DNA of 14,917 nucleotides from Flavobacteriales bacterium UBA958 (GTDB taxonomy: Bacteria > Bacteroidota > Bacteroidia > Flavobacteriales_D > Crocinitomicaceae). The notes beneath the pieces were generated by a model. The model saw nothing but the letters and a program-made list of their open reading frames with translations, was not told the origin of the DNA and searched no databases. Made by a program: the position numbers and the translations under genes. Positions 7,268 through 13,819 of the stretch are shown in pieces. The DNA lies in NCBI GenBank assembly GCA_002293045.1, contig DBCM01000065.1, positions 1 to 14,917 on the forward strand, read 5' to 3'. Numbering within the stretch: position 1 is the first letter of the stretch; each line of letters starts with the position of its first letter.

Positions 7268-10198
7268 ATGAAACACTTTTTACTTTCGTTTTTTGGACTT
7301 GTTCTTTGTTCGTTGTCCTTGAATGCACAGCAACCTGTTTTGAATCCCGTGTCACCTCCTTTACCGGCGGTTAAATCCATAAGTAATTTCCCAGCCTTGG
7401 AGCATAAAGCGATTGCTCCTCCAAAAGAAAGAGCGCATGGCTTGAACAATAATTCCTGTGCCTCGCATGAATTGACCAAGAAGTATTATGAGGAAATCGG
7501 CAAATGGGCGGAGTTCAATCAGGCGTACTTGGAAGAAGCCGCAAAAACGAAACCGTACAAACCGGAGAAAACCCCCGGAATTAACACCATTTCGGTTATT
7601 TTTCACGTGGTCCACAATCCGAATAACCCGGCAGAGAACGTGTCGAATGCGCTTATTATGCAAGTGTTCAATGACATTCAAGAGGATTTCCAACTCTTAA
7701 ATCAAGATGCAGCCAATGCGCGAACTAATTTTGGTTTCGTTCCAGCCGATGTCAATATTAATTTCTGTTTAGCCACTAAGGATGCCGCAGGCGTTCCTTT
7801 AGCTGAGCAAGGAGTTATTCGTGTTTCAACCAACGAAGATTACTACAATCATAATGGGGGAGAGGAGAATAAGATGAAGTCCTCTGCTACGGGAGGTTCA
7901 CAGATTTGGGACCGAAATAAGTACTTGAATGTTTGGATTTGCGATATTTCCAATGGTGCGAATTCCGGAACGGCTGGCTATGCCTATCGTCCAACCAACA
8001 ACATGCTGCCAGGTGCTTCCATTGATGGAATTGTATTGGATTACAACCTTGGGATGAACAACGATAATGTGCTTACGCATGAAATCGGACATTACTTGGG
8101 GCTTGATCATACCTGGGGAGGTTCTGGGAGTTGTACCTTAGATGATGGATTCAATGATACGCCAAACACCATCGGACCTTCGTTTAATCATGCAGGGTCA
8201 TGTTCTGGTAATCAAATGACCTGTGGTTCTACGCAAACGCAATACGAGAATTATATGGATTACAGCAATTGTACCGTAATGTTCTCGCAGGCGCAAGCCA
8301 ATTACATGCTCAATACCCTCACCGGTGCGCGCGCGTCCTTGTTGCTTTCTCCGGGGTGTGATCCTACCAATACGCCTCCGGTGGCCGATTTTACAGCAGA
8401 CATCTCAAATCCAATCATTATCCCGGTGGGTGGCTCGGTCAACTTTTTTGATGCCTCCACAAACGTTCCAACCTCATGGTCGTGGAATTTTGGCGGGGGT
8501 GCCACGAACAGCAATATCCAAAATCCAAGTGCAGTATTTAATGCCGTAGGAACTTACACCGTGTCGCTCACTGCTACCAATGCCTTCGGTTCGGATACCG
8601 AGACGAAAACTGCCCATGTTCAGGTGGTTGGAGCTGCGCCAGGCACTGCGTGCGATACGCTGAGAAATTATAATCCAATTACAGAGGACTACAGCTACTA
8701 CAACTGGTCTACGGGTTGGGGCTTCCTTCCGGGTTCTGGACGCTTTTCTTCTACCAATACCTCCTTGATTCATCAATATGCAGACCGATATACGGCGCCA
8801 GCTTCAACACAAGTGAGAAGGCTTCGCCTGCCAATCATCAAGGCTGTAAATTCCTCTGGGAATGGCCTAGTGAAAATCCGTGTTCAGCAGGATAATGCCG
8901 GAAACCCCGGGACGGTATTGGTCACAGATACCTTGCTGATTGCCGATATGGACGCAGGGTTTTACAACGAATTTGATTTTACCAATCCGCCTACCGTAAC
9001 TGGAAATTTCTGGGTGACTTTTGAGTTGTTCTATGGCTCTCCGCAAGATACTGTAACATTCTTGTGTGTTGACATTAATCAGCGGAACGGAACCAATGCC
9101 AGTGGCTTAAGTACCTTAAAATGTTATTATGGGGGCTTGACCAATACCACGGGTACTTGGCATCCAACAACGGATATCAATCCGGTAATTATGACCAGCC
9201 TTTGGATGGATGTGCTTACTTCGAATGGACCAAATCCTGTTGCTAATTTCACATTTTCTGAATCCGCAATCTGTACCGGAGGACAAATTACCGTGAATGG
9301 TTCGGGATCTACCAACACCAATAGCTATTTATGGTACATTACTGACGACCCCTTTACTACCGTGATTTCTACCCACAATACCGCAGCAAATACCTTCACG
9401 TTTAATCAAGTGGCTAATCGACGCATCTATTTATTTGCCGATGGTTCTTGTAAAACCGTGGGAATTTACCTTCCCGTTACCGTGAGTGCTAAGCCTTCTG
9501 CAACATGTACGAAAACCAATACTACTTGTGGTCAAAACAACGGAACCATTGTATTTACAAGTCCAACGGGTGGAGTACCACCAACGTATGAATATAGCTT
9601 AGACGGCGTGAACTATCAAGCATCACCTAATTTTGGTAATTTACCAGCAGGGACTTATGTGGCTCGGATTCGGACTTCAGGAAGCGGCTGCGTCCAAACC
9701 TATACACGAGCGATCGTAGGTTCAACGGAACTTACGGCCACCATTACACCTGGAACGACCATTTGTGTTGGAGAAACAGCCACGATTACCGCGGGCGGAG
9801 GAACCACCTATACCTGGTATGATGGTCCATCTGTTTTAGGGAATACCGCAAGCATTACCGTAACGCCCGGAGCTACATCGCAATACAGTTGTGTGGTTTC
9901 GGACGGGACTTGTGAAACGGTGGTCTCAGCAAACATCATTGTGGATCAGTGTGGGGCTGGAGTAGGGGAAGCGACGATTAATGCATCAGTGTACCCAAAT
10001 CCAATGCAAGGCACCTTAACCATTGATATCGCGAATGCCTTTCAGTTTGAATTGCTGGATGCACGAGGTCGCTTAGTGCAATTCGGTAACGGATTGGGTA
10101 AAACAACCCTAAATACCCAAGCCTTGAGTGCAGGTGTTTATTCATTGCGTATTCGTGTTAACGGCCAGCAAGGGGTGTATAAAGTGATAAAAGAGTAA
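7268..10198 (+). CDS. Secreted M43-family zinc metalloprotease with PKD, SprB-like and T9SS sorting domains
   Basis: 976 residues. Signal peptide about 1-20, ending LNAQ. A pro-region leads to the catalytic domain (about 100-365) with the zinc motif HEIGHYLGLDH (His271, Glu272, His275, His281) and the Met-turn at Met330 in ENYMDYSNC, as in pappalysin/cytophagalysin metzincins (M43). Then a PKD domain (about 371-455, SWSWNFGGG, NAVGTYTVSLTATN), a long beta-rich region of unknown kind (about 460-655), a further beta module, a SprB-like repeat (about 743-820, CGQNNGTIVFTSPTGG with EYSLDGVNYQ) and an Ig-like segment (about 822-890). The C-terminal type A sorting domain (about 903-976) has VYPNP, ELLDARGR, LSAGVYSLRI and a final YKVIKE. 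The type IX secretion machinery would carry it to the cell surface or medium and remove the sorting domain. Likely role: extracellular protein degradation. Confidence 0.94.
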   Translation: MKHFLLSFFGLVLCSLSLNAQQPVLNPVSPPLPAVKSISNFPALEHKAIAPPKERAHGLNNNSCASHELTKKYYEEIGKWAEFNQAYLEEAAKTKPYKPEKTPGINTISVIFHVVHNPNNPAENVSNALIMQVFNDIQEDFQLLNQDAANARTNFGFVPADVNINFCLATKDAAGVPLAEQGVIRVSTNEDYYNHNGGEENKMKSSATGGSQIWDRNKYLNVWICDISNGANSGTAGYAYRPTNNMLPGASIDGIVLDYNLGMNNDNVLTHEIGHYLGLDHTWGGSGSCTLDDGFNDTPNTIGPSFNHAGSCSGNQMTCGSTQTQYENYMDYSNCTVMFSQAQANYMLNTLTGARASLLLSPGCDPTNTPPVADFTADISNPIIIPVGGSVNFFDASTNVPTSWSWNFGGGATNSNIQNPSAVFNAVGTYTVSLTATNAFGSDTETKTAHVQVVGAAPGTACDTLRNYNPITEDYSYYNWSTGWGFLPGSGRFSSTNTSLIHQYADRYTAPASTQVRRLRLPIIKAVNSSGNGLVKIRVQQDNAGNPGTVLVTDTLLIADMDAGFYNEFDFTNPPTVTGNFWVTFELFYGSPQDTVTFLCVDINQRNGTNASGLSTLKCYYGGLTNTTGTWHPTTDINPVIMTSLWMDVLTSNGPNPVANFTFSESAICTGGQITVNGSGSTNTNSYLWYITDDPFTTVISTHNTAANTFTFNQVANRRIYLFADGSCKTVGIYLPVTVSAKPSATCTKTNTTCGQNNGTIVFTSPTGGVPPTYEYSLDGVNYQASPNFGNLPAGTYVARIRTSGSGCVQTYTRAIVGSTELTATITPGTTICVGETATITAGGGTTYTWYDGPSVLGNTASITVTPGATSQYSCVVSDGTCETVVSANIIVDQCGAGVGEATINASVYPNPMQGTLTIDIANAFQFELLDARGRLVQFGNGLGKTTLNTQALSAGVYSLRIRVNGQQGVYKVIKE

Positions 10199-10216
10199 GG
10201 AAAGTGCTAACGACTA

Positions 10217-10270
10217 GGTGCGAATGGTCCCTGAGTCCGCGCCGTATAGGGCGAATAGAAGGGCCGCACC
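10217..10270. repeat. Intergenic hairpin repeat, CCCTGAG...GAAGGG type
   Basis: Nested complementary arms fill most of the 81-base gap between two convergent genes: GGTGC (10217-10221) with GCACC (10266-10270), GGTCCCT (10226-10232) with AGGGCC (10260-10265) with one bulged T, and CGCC (10240-10243) with GGCG (10250-10253). GC content is visibly above that of the neighbourhood. The arms resemble the CCCTGAG...GAAGGG intergenic repeats seen in many genomes; that likeness is from memory. No U-run follows on either strand, so it is not a canonical terminator, though it may help to block convergent transcription. Confidence 0.5.
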
Positions 10271-10279
10271 CTGTGAATT

Positions 10280-10609
10280 TTAATACTCCTTATAATTTGC
10301 TTCCCACAGACGTCGTGCCTCTTCCCATGTAGGAATGGTGTCGCTTTCATAATGAAAGGTGCTTCCTGTGGCTATTTTTCGAAAGGATTTTACTGCCTTT
10401 AAATGAGGTCCTGAGCTTACAAAAGCGCGCAAGGTTTCCATGTCGTCCCACGCGGTTAGGGTATGCTGTATGCCTTGGATTCGTTTTACCTCACAGAACT
10501 TATTTCCCGGTGCATTTTTAGCTTGATTAAACGAAGGGATGGCGCGAAACCAAAAGGGAATGCTATGTAGAATAGACTTAGGCCTTAAACCAGTGATGGA
10601 AATAATCAT
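10280..10609 (-). CDS. DUF3291 / antibiotic biosynthesis monooxygenase-like small protein
   Basis: 109 residues, cytoplasmic, without signal or membrane segments. The pattern is that of a ferredoxin-like alpha/beta barrel monomer: an N-terminal strand (MIISITGLRP), a helix with paired aromatic residues, a strand with HTLTAWDDMETLRAFVSSGPHLKAVKSF, and a C-terminal PTWEEARRLWEANY. This arrangement fits the DUF3291/ABM-like proteins common in Bacteroidota, whose function is mostly unknown; some relatives are heme-degrading or quinol-type monooxygenases, others have no known activity. It is transcribed divergently from arsR with only 68 bases between the two starts, so the ArsR operator could in principle affect it, but no functional link is evident. 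It is convergent with the protease gene. Confidence 0.75.
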   Translation of the reverse strand: MIISITGLRPKSILHSIPFWFRAIPSFNQAKNAPGNKFCEVKRIQGIQHTLTAWDDMETLRAFVSSGPHLKAVKSFRKIATGSTFHYESDTIPTWEEARRLWEANYKEY

Positions 10610-10648
10610 GGGTAAAAATAGAAAAAAAATACATGCAAGTCAGGTATT

Positions 10649-10666
10649 TATCGTAATATTGCGATA
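10649..10666. promoter_or_regulatory. ArsR operator palindrome overlapping the ars promoter
   Basis: TATCGTAATATTGCGATA is an 18-base palindrome with eight of nine pairs matching (only T10654 against G10661 fails). Its centre lies 20 bases before the arsR ATG. ArsR/SmtB repressors bind AT-rich dyads of this kind. Inside it, TAATATTG (10654-10661) is one base from the Bacteroidota -7 consensus TAnnTTTG, so bound repressor would cover the promoter, the normal arrangement for autoregulated ars operons. The role is inferred from symmetry and position. Confidence 0.7.
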
Positions 10667-10677
10667 TATAGTTAATC

Positions 10678-11013
10678 ATGGGAGTTACAAAAATCGATTC
10701 TTATTCACCAAGTGTACTCTCCTTGTCGGAGGTGTTTAAAGCCTTAGGTCATCCAGCGCGTTTGTCGATTGTATCTTATTTGCTGCAAAAGGGAACGTGT
10801 ATTTGCGGGGATATCGTAGACGAACTTCCGCTAGCGCAGGCGAGTATTTCGAGGCATTTACAAGAGTTAAAAACGGCGGGAATAATCAAAGGACAAATTT
10901 CCGGAACTTCCGTCTGTTATTGTTTGTCTGACGAACACCTTGAAACGATCCTTACCCTTATTAATTCCATCAAATTATCCATTCCAAAAACGTGTTGCGA
11001 TGAAACTGTCTGA
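10678..11013 (+). CDS. arsR: ArsR-family arsenic-responsive transcriptional repressor
   Basis: 111 residues, usual for the family. The winged helix-turn-helix is clear: FKALGHPARLSIVSYL (about 20-35), recognition helix LPLAQASISRHLQELKTAGI (50-69), wing GQISGTSVCYCL. The CxC pair Cys41/Cys43 in KGTCICGDI sits where classical ArsR proteins carry the ELCVCDL arsenite-binding site. Further cysteines are at 80, 82, 106 and 107. The protein is expected to repress the operon by binding the dyad at 10649-10666 and to let go on binding As(III) or Sb(III). It is the first gene of the ars operon; the next gene starts inside its last codons (14-base overlap), implying translational coupling. The identity as arsenic sensor rests on the neighbours and the CxC site. 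Confidence 0.9.
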   Translation: MGVTKIDSYSPSVLSLSEVFKALGHPARLSIVSYLLQKGTCICGDIVDELPLAQASISRHLQELKTAGIIKGQISGTSVCYCLSDEHLETILTLINSIKLSIPKTCCDETV

Positions 11014-11446
11014 ATTTAAATCTAGCCTTAACGAATTAACTCATATTAAACTCAAGCTTCCCAACGGAACCTTTGTTCCTTCCCATTTTCATGTCACTGA
11101 ATTGGCGCTAATCAGTAAGAACTTCACGGATTGTGGCGGAGTAGCGCGCATAGAGCGAAAAATCACCTTTCAGCTTTGGGTGGCCAATGATATCGATCAT
11201 CGACTTACACCGTTTAAGTGGTTGGGAATAATAAAAAAAGGGGAGTTAGATTACGGCCTAACCGAGGAGCCGGTTGAAATTGAATTTCAAGGACAAACCA
11301 TTGAGCGCTATGGAATTTCATATGCTGAGGGTGTCTTCAATTTAACTCCATTATATACAGAGTGCCTAGCTCCGGATCATTGTGGTATTCCTGCCGAGCA
11401 ATTGCCAAAAACAAGTAGTTGTTCTCCCAGCACTGGATGTTGTTAA
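11000..11446 (+). CDS. DUF6428-family protein of the arsenic operon, cysteine-rich tail
   Basis: 148 residues from the ATG at 11000, which overlaps the arsR end by 14 bases. An upstream in-frame ATG at 10940 would give a longer protein lying 74 bases inside arsR and is less likely, since family members begin MKLSE-like. Visible features: LPNGTFVPSHFHVTE with an HxH at 29-31, DCGG at 44-47, TFQLWVANDIDHRL, and a cysteine-bearing C-terminal part (CLAPDHCG, then SSCSPSTGCC as the last ten residues). The pattern matches DUF6428, which I recall as a regular member of arsR-acr3-arsC operons in Bacteroidota. The function is not established. Conserved His and Cys residues suggest metal(loid) binding, perhaps an arsenite carrier or buffer, but that is inference. 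No membrane segment or signal peptide. Confidence 0.88.
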   Translation: MKLSEFKSSLNELTHIKLKLPNGTFVPSHFHVTELALISKNFTDCGGVARIERKITFQLWVANDIDHRLTPFKWLGIIKKGELDYGLTEEPVEIEFQGQTIERYGISYAEGVFNLTPLYTECLAPDHCGIPAEQLPKTSSCSPSTGCC

Positions 11447-11456
11447 ACCCAAACAG

Positions 11457-12491
11457 ATGAAAACTCGCCTAAAATTTTTAGACCGCTTTTTAACCCTTTG
11501 GATTTTTTTAGCCATGGGAGTAGGGGTGCTGCTTGGAAATATTATACCTGATGTTGAAGGTTTATTGTCGAATGTTGCCATTGGCACTACGAATGTTCCC
11601 TTGGCCATTGGGCTCATCCTTATGATGTATCCTCCGTTAACCAAGGTGGATTTCGCGAAAGTTCCAACTACATTAAGTAACAAGCGCTTATTGTTTTCGT
11701 CCCTGTTTATCACATGGATTGTGGGTCCATTTTTGATGTTCTTGTTGGCAATTACCTTTCTCCCAAACGACCCTGAATATTTAACAGGGCTTATTGTAAT
11801 TGGCCTGGCGCCATGCATTGCCATGGTGATTGTTTGGAACGACCTCGCTGGAGGTAACCGGGAGTTGGTGGCTGGTTTGGTGGGGATAAACAGTCTTTTA
11901 CAAGTGCTTTTTTTTAGTGTTTACGCCTATTTCTACCTGGAAATCATGCTTCCCTTGTTCGGATTTGATGGCATGACCATAGATATTAGCATGCTGGAAA
12001 TCGCTAAAACAGTTGGAATTTATTTAGGCATTCCCTTTGCAGCAGCGATGCTGAGTAGGGCACTGTTAATTCCGAAATTCGGTCAAGATTGGTTTCAACA
12101 TAAGTTTCTCCCGAAAATTTCTCCGATTACGTTGATGGCCTTACTCTTTACCATTGTGGTGATGTTCAGTTTAAAAGGAAAGCTCATTGCCACCTTACCT
12201 TTTGATGTACTTCGGGTAGCGCTTCCCTTGGTAATATTCTTTTTGGTCATGTTCTTTCTCATGTTTTTTGTAGCCAAAGCCTTGGGCTCTTCCTACAAAG
12301 ACACCGCCACCGTAGCGTTCACTGCTGCTGGAAATAATTTCGAGTTGGCCATCGCAGTTTCCATCGGTGTATTTGGTCTGAATTCAGGTCAGGCCTTTGC
12401 CGGGGTGATCGGGCCTTTAGTGGAGGTACCTGCGTTAATTCTCCTGGTTAAAGCCAGTTTAGCATTAAAGAATAAATTTAGTAAATCATGA
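11457..12491 (+). CDS. acr3: Acr3-family arsenite efflux permease
   Basis: 344 residues from the ATG at 11457, ten bases after the DUF6428 stop. An in-frame ATG at 11382 would add 25 residues overlapping the previous gene and is rejected because Acr3 proteins begin close to the LKFLDRFLTLWIFLAM segment. About ten membrane helices are evident. The two residues needed for transport in the family are present: Cys120 in GLAPCIAMVIVWNDLAGGN (helix 4) and Glu323 in GPLVEVPALILL (helix 9). Also visible are GIPFAAAM and FTAAGNNFELAIAVSIGVFG. It exports arsenite As(OH)3 from the cytoplasm using the proton gradient. The last base triplet overlaps the arsC start in an ATGA (12488-12491), so efflux and arsenate reduction are translationally coupled. 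Confidence 0.95.
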   Translation: MKTRLKFLDRFLTLWIFLAMGVGVLLGNIIPDVEGLLSNVAIGTTNVPLAIGLILMMYPPLTKVDFAKVPTTLSNKRLLFSSLFITWIVGPFLMFLLAITFLPNDPEYLTGLIVIGLAPCIAMVIVWNDLAGGNRELVAGLVGINSLLQVLFFSVYAYFYLEIMLPLFGFDGMTIDISMLEIAKTVGIYLGIPFAAAMLSRALLIPKFGQDWFQHKFLPKISPITLMALLFTIVVMFSLKGKLIATLPFDVLRVALPLVIFFLVMFFLMFFVAKALGSSYKDTATVAFTAAGNNFELAIAVSIGVFGLNSGQAFAGVIGPLVEVPALILLVKASLALKNKFSKS

Positions 12492-12886
12492 ATATTTTAG
12501 TCTTGTGTACAGGCAATAGCTGTCGAAGTCAGTTGGCCGAAGGATATCTTCGTCATTTTCACGGGAATGTTGCCACCGTGTATAGTGCGGGTATTGAAAC
12601 GCATGGGGTTAATCCGCGCGCGATTGCAGTGATGGCAGAAGATGGAATCGACATTTCTATGCATACCTCCAATCATGTGGATGAATACCTGCACATTCCC
12701 TTTGATTTGGTTTTTACGGTGTGCGACCATGCCAGCGAGCAATGTCCTGTGTTTCCTGGTGCGGTGAAGCGCATTCATCACAATTTCCCAGATCCTGCGA
12801 AAGCAAGGGGTACCGAAGAAGAGGTGATGAACGCATTCCGATCGGTACGCGATGAGATTAAGTCCTTTTGTAAAACCTTGATGTGA
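12488..12886 (+). CDS. arsC: Arsenate reductase ArsC, thioredoxin-coupled (low-molecular-weight phosphatase fold)
   Basis: 132 residues, normal length. The phosphatase P-loop CTGNSCR (Cys7 to Arg13) lies at the N-terminus, followed by SQLAEG. The two further redox cysteines are Cys79 and Cys86 in TVCDHASEQC, equivalent to Cys82 and Cys89 of the S. aureus pI258 enzyme, so this is the type recycled by thioredoxin. FPDPAKA supplies the conserved Asp. It reduces arsenate to arsenite, which Acr3 then exports. Its start overlaps the acr3 stop. The last 156 bases occur again at 13611-13766, and no terminator follows this copy; its transcript would run on through the YhcG remnant to the terminator at 13768. 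The gene itself appears complete and intact. Confidence 0.95.
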   Translation: MNILVLCTGNSCRSQLAEGYLRHFHGNVATVYSAGIETHGVNPRAIAVMAEDGIDISMHTSNHVDEYLHIPFDLVFTVCDHASEQCPVFPGAVKRIHHNFPDPAKARGTEEEVMNAFRSVRDEIKSFCKTLM

Positions 12887-12890
12887 AAAA
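12731..12890 (+). repeat. Direct repeat, proximal copy (3' end of intact arsC)
   Basis: This 160-base segment covers arsC codons 82-132, the stop and four following A residues. It recurs at 13611-13770 in the same orientation, exactly 880 bases on. The copies differ at 12757, 12790, 12841, 12846, 12883 and 12885, about 96 percent identity. Similarity stops sharply on both sides. Crossover between the copies would remove one repeat plus the 720-base insert. Confidence 0.97.
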
Positions 12891-13514
12891 TGTCTTCTGT
12901 TATTGGAGACGAATATAAGGTCATTTGATCGACAAATTTCTGCGAGCCTGTTCGAGCGGACAATGATTGGAAACTCAAAACTCTCGGCAGCATTGAGAGA
13001 AAGTAAACACGATCTGACAAATACGTTTAAAGACAGGTATGTATTTGAGTTTCTGAATCTACCTGATCCGCACAATGAGAGTGACTTGCAACATGGACTT
13101 GTAGGGCAAATGAAAAACTTCATTCTTGAACTTGGTAAAGATTTTCTGTTCATAGGAGAAGAGTATAAGCTGCCAGTTGGAAACAGTGACTTTTATCTTG
13201 ATTTACTATTCTACCATCGTGGACTTCAATGTCTTGTCGCGTTTGAGCTTAAAGCCGACAAGTTTAAACCCGAACACTTGGGACAGCTTAATTTTTATCT
13301 AGAAGCTTTGGACAGAGACGTAAGAAAACCAAATGAAAATCCGAGCATTGGAGTGTTGCTCTGCAAGGATAAAGACAGTTAAGTAGTTGAATATTCATTA
13401 AGCAGAAGCCTTTCCCCGACCATGGTTTCAGAATATAAAACGCAACTGCCAGATAAGAAACTTTTACAACAGAAATTGCACGAACTATTTGAAAATGAAA
13501 CGGGTGAGAAATAG
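12891..13514 (+). pseudogene. YhcG/DUF1016-family PDDEXK nuclease remnant, 5'-truncated with nonsense codon
   Basis: The frame contains the C-terminal part of a YhcG-type protein. Around 12906-12980 it reads ETNIRSFDRQISASLFERTM, followed by KDRYVFEFLNLPD and the nuclease core with YLDLLFYHR, VAFELKADKF and GQLNFYLE: the Asp, Glu-x-Lys and Gln of a PDDEXK fold are all intact. Family members are about 330-380 residues; the N-terminal DUF1016 helical domain is missing, and no good start exists (a TTG at 12903 is the earliest candidate). A TAA at 13380-13382 cuts the frame after KDKDS, yet the same frame continues with VVEYSLSRSLSPTMVSEYKT to a TAG at 13512-13514, exactly the family's C-terminus. 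One base change from GAA would produce the stop. Such genes are common in mobile and defence-rich regions. It fills most of the insert between the arsC repeats and is very likely dead. Confidence 0.85.
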
Positions 13515-13610
13515 AATAACTACTGCTAAAACTTTACTCGCAATTGGCGGACTTCACCCACCTCAGAAACAATGGTGGTTAAAGGAATTTCTTTTCCTTC
13601 GCATAAATAC

Positions 13611-13766
13611 GCCAGCGAGCAATGTCCTGTGTTTCCCGGTGCGGTGAAGCGCATTCATCACAATTTCCCGGATCCTGCGAAAGCAAGGGGTACCGAAGAA
13701 GAGGTGATGAACGCATTCCGCTCGGAACGCGATGAGATTAAGTCCTTTTGTAAAACCTTGATATAA
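13611..13766 (+). pseudogene. Duplicate 3' fragment of arsC (codons 82-132)
   Basis: The distal copy of the arsC end encodes ASEQCPVFPGAV onward to a TAA stop and lacks the P-loop and Cys79, so it cannot work as an arsenate reductase. Compared with the proximal copy, three codon differences are silent, the stop is TAA instead of TGA, and two residues differ (Val to Glu at codon 120, and the last Met to Ile). The frame happens to stay open upstream to an ATG at 13572, but those 13 codons are unrelated to arsC. This copy abuts the terminator and is therefore probably the original end of the host's arsC locus. Confidence 0.9.
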
Positions 13767-13770
13767 AAAA
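13611..13770 (+). repeat. Direct repeat, distal copy of the arsC 3' end
   Basis: This is the partner of 12731-12890. The junction on its left (13610/13611) is sharp. To the right, the match ends in a run of A residues just at the foot of the terminator stem, so terminator sequence is found only with this copy. The 96 bases between the YhcG remnant stop and this repeat (13515-13610) hold no gene that I recognise. Confidence 0.95.
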
Positions 13771-13795
13771 AGCCTCCCGCGAGCAGGAGGCTTTT
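13768..13795. terminator. Bidirectional rho-independent terminator between arsC region and katG
   Basis: AGCCTCC (13771-13777) and GGAGGCT (13786-13792) form a perfect 7-bp GC-rich stem with an 8-base loop, lengthened by AAA/TTT on either side. TTTTCTTCT follows on the plus strand. Read on the minus strand the stem is followed by a run of seven T, so it is strongest for katG, whose stop is 25 bases away, but it can also end ars transcripts. It starts about two bases after the stop of the distal arsC fragment. Confidence 0.92.
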
Positions 13796-13819
13796 CTTCT
13801 GATTGTTTAAATCAACCTT

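Noticed and set aside
10940..10999. Longer start for the DUF6428 protein (20 extra residues)
   Set aside because: The extension lies wholly inside arsR in another frame and does not look like family sequence; MKLSEFK at 11000 matches the remembered family start.
11382..11456. Longer start for Acr3 (25 extra residues)
   Set aside because: The extension overlaps the DUF6428 coding end and its residues have no Acr3 character; 11457 gives the standard N-terminus.
12497..13153. A 218-codon frame on the minus strand across arsC and the YhcG remnant
   Set aside because: It is antisense to two recognisable coding regions, crosses the repeat border and has no recognisable motifs.
12887..13610. Insertion sequence or transposon
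   Set aside because: No terminal inverted repeats or transposase were seen; the 156-base flanking repeats are far longer than any target-site duplication.
13572..13766. A 64-codon open frame with ATG that could be called a small gene
   Set aside because: Its last 51 codons are the duplicated arsC end and the first 13 are unrelated sequence read by chance in frame; it lacks the catalytic P-loop.
12731..13770. CRISPR-like or tandem repeat array
   Set aside because: There are only two copies, each is part of arsC coding sequence, and the spacer is 720 bases with a gene remnant.
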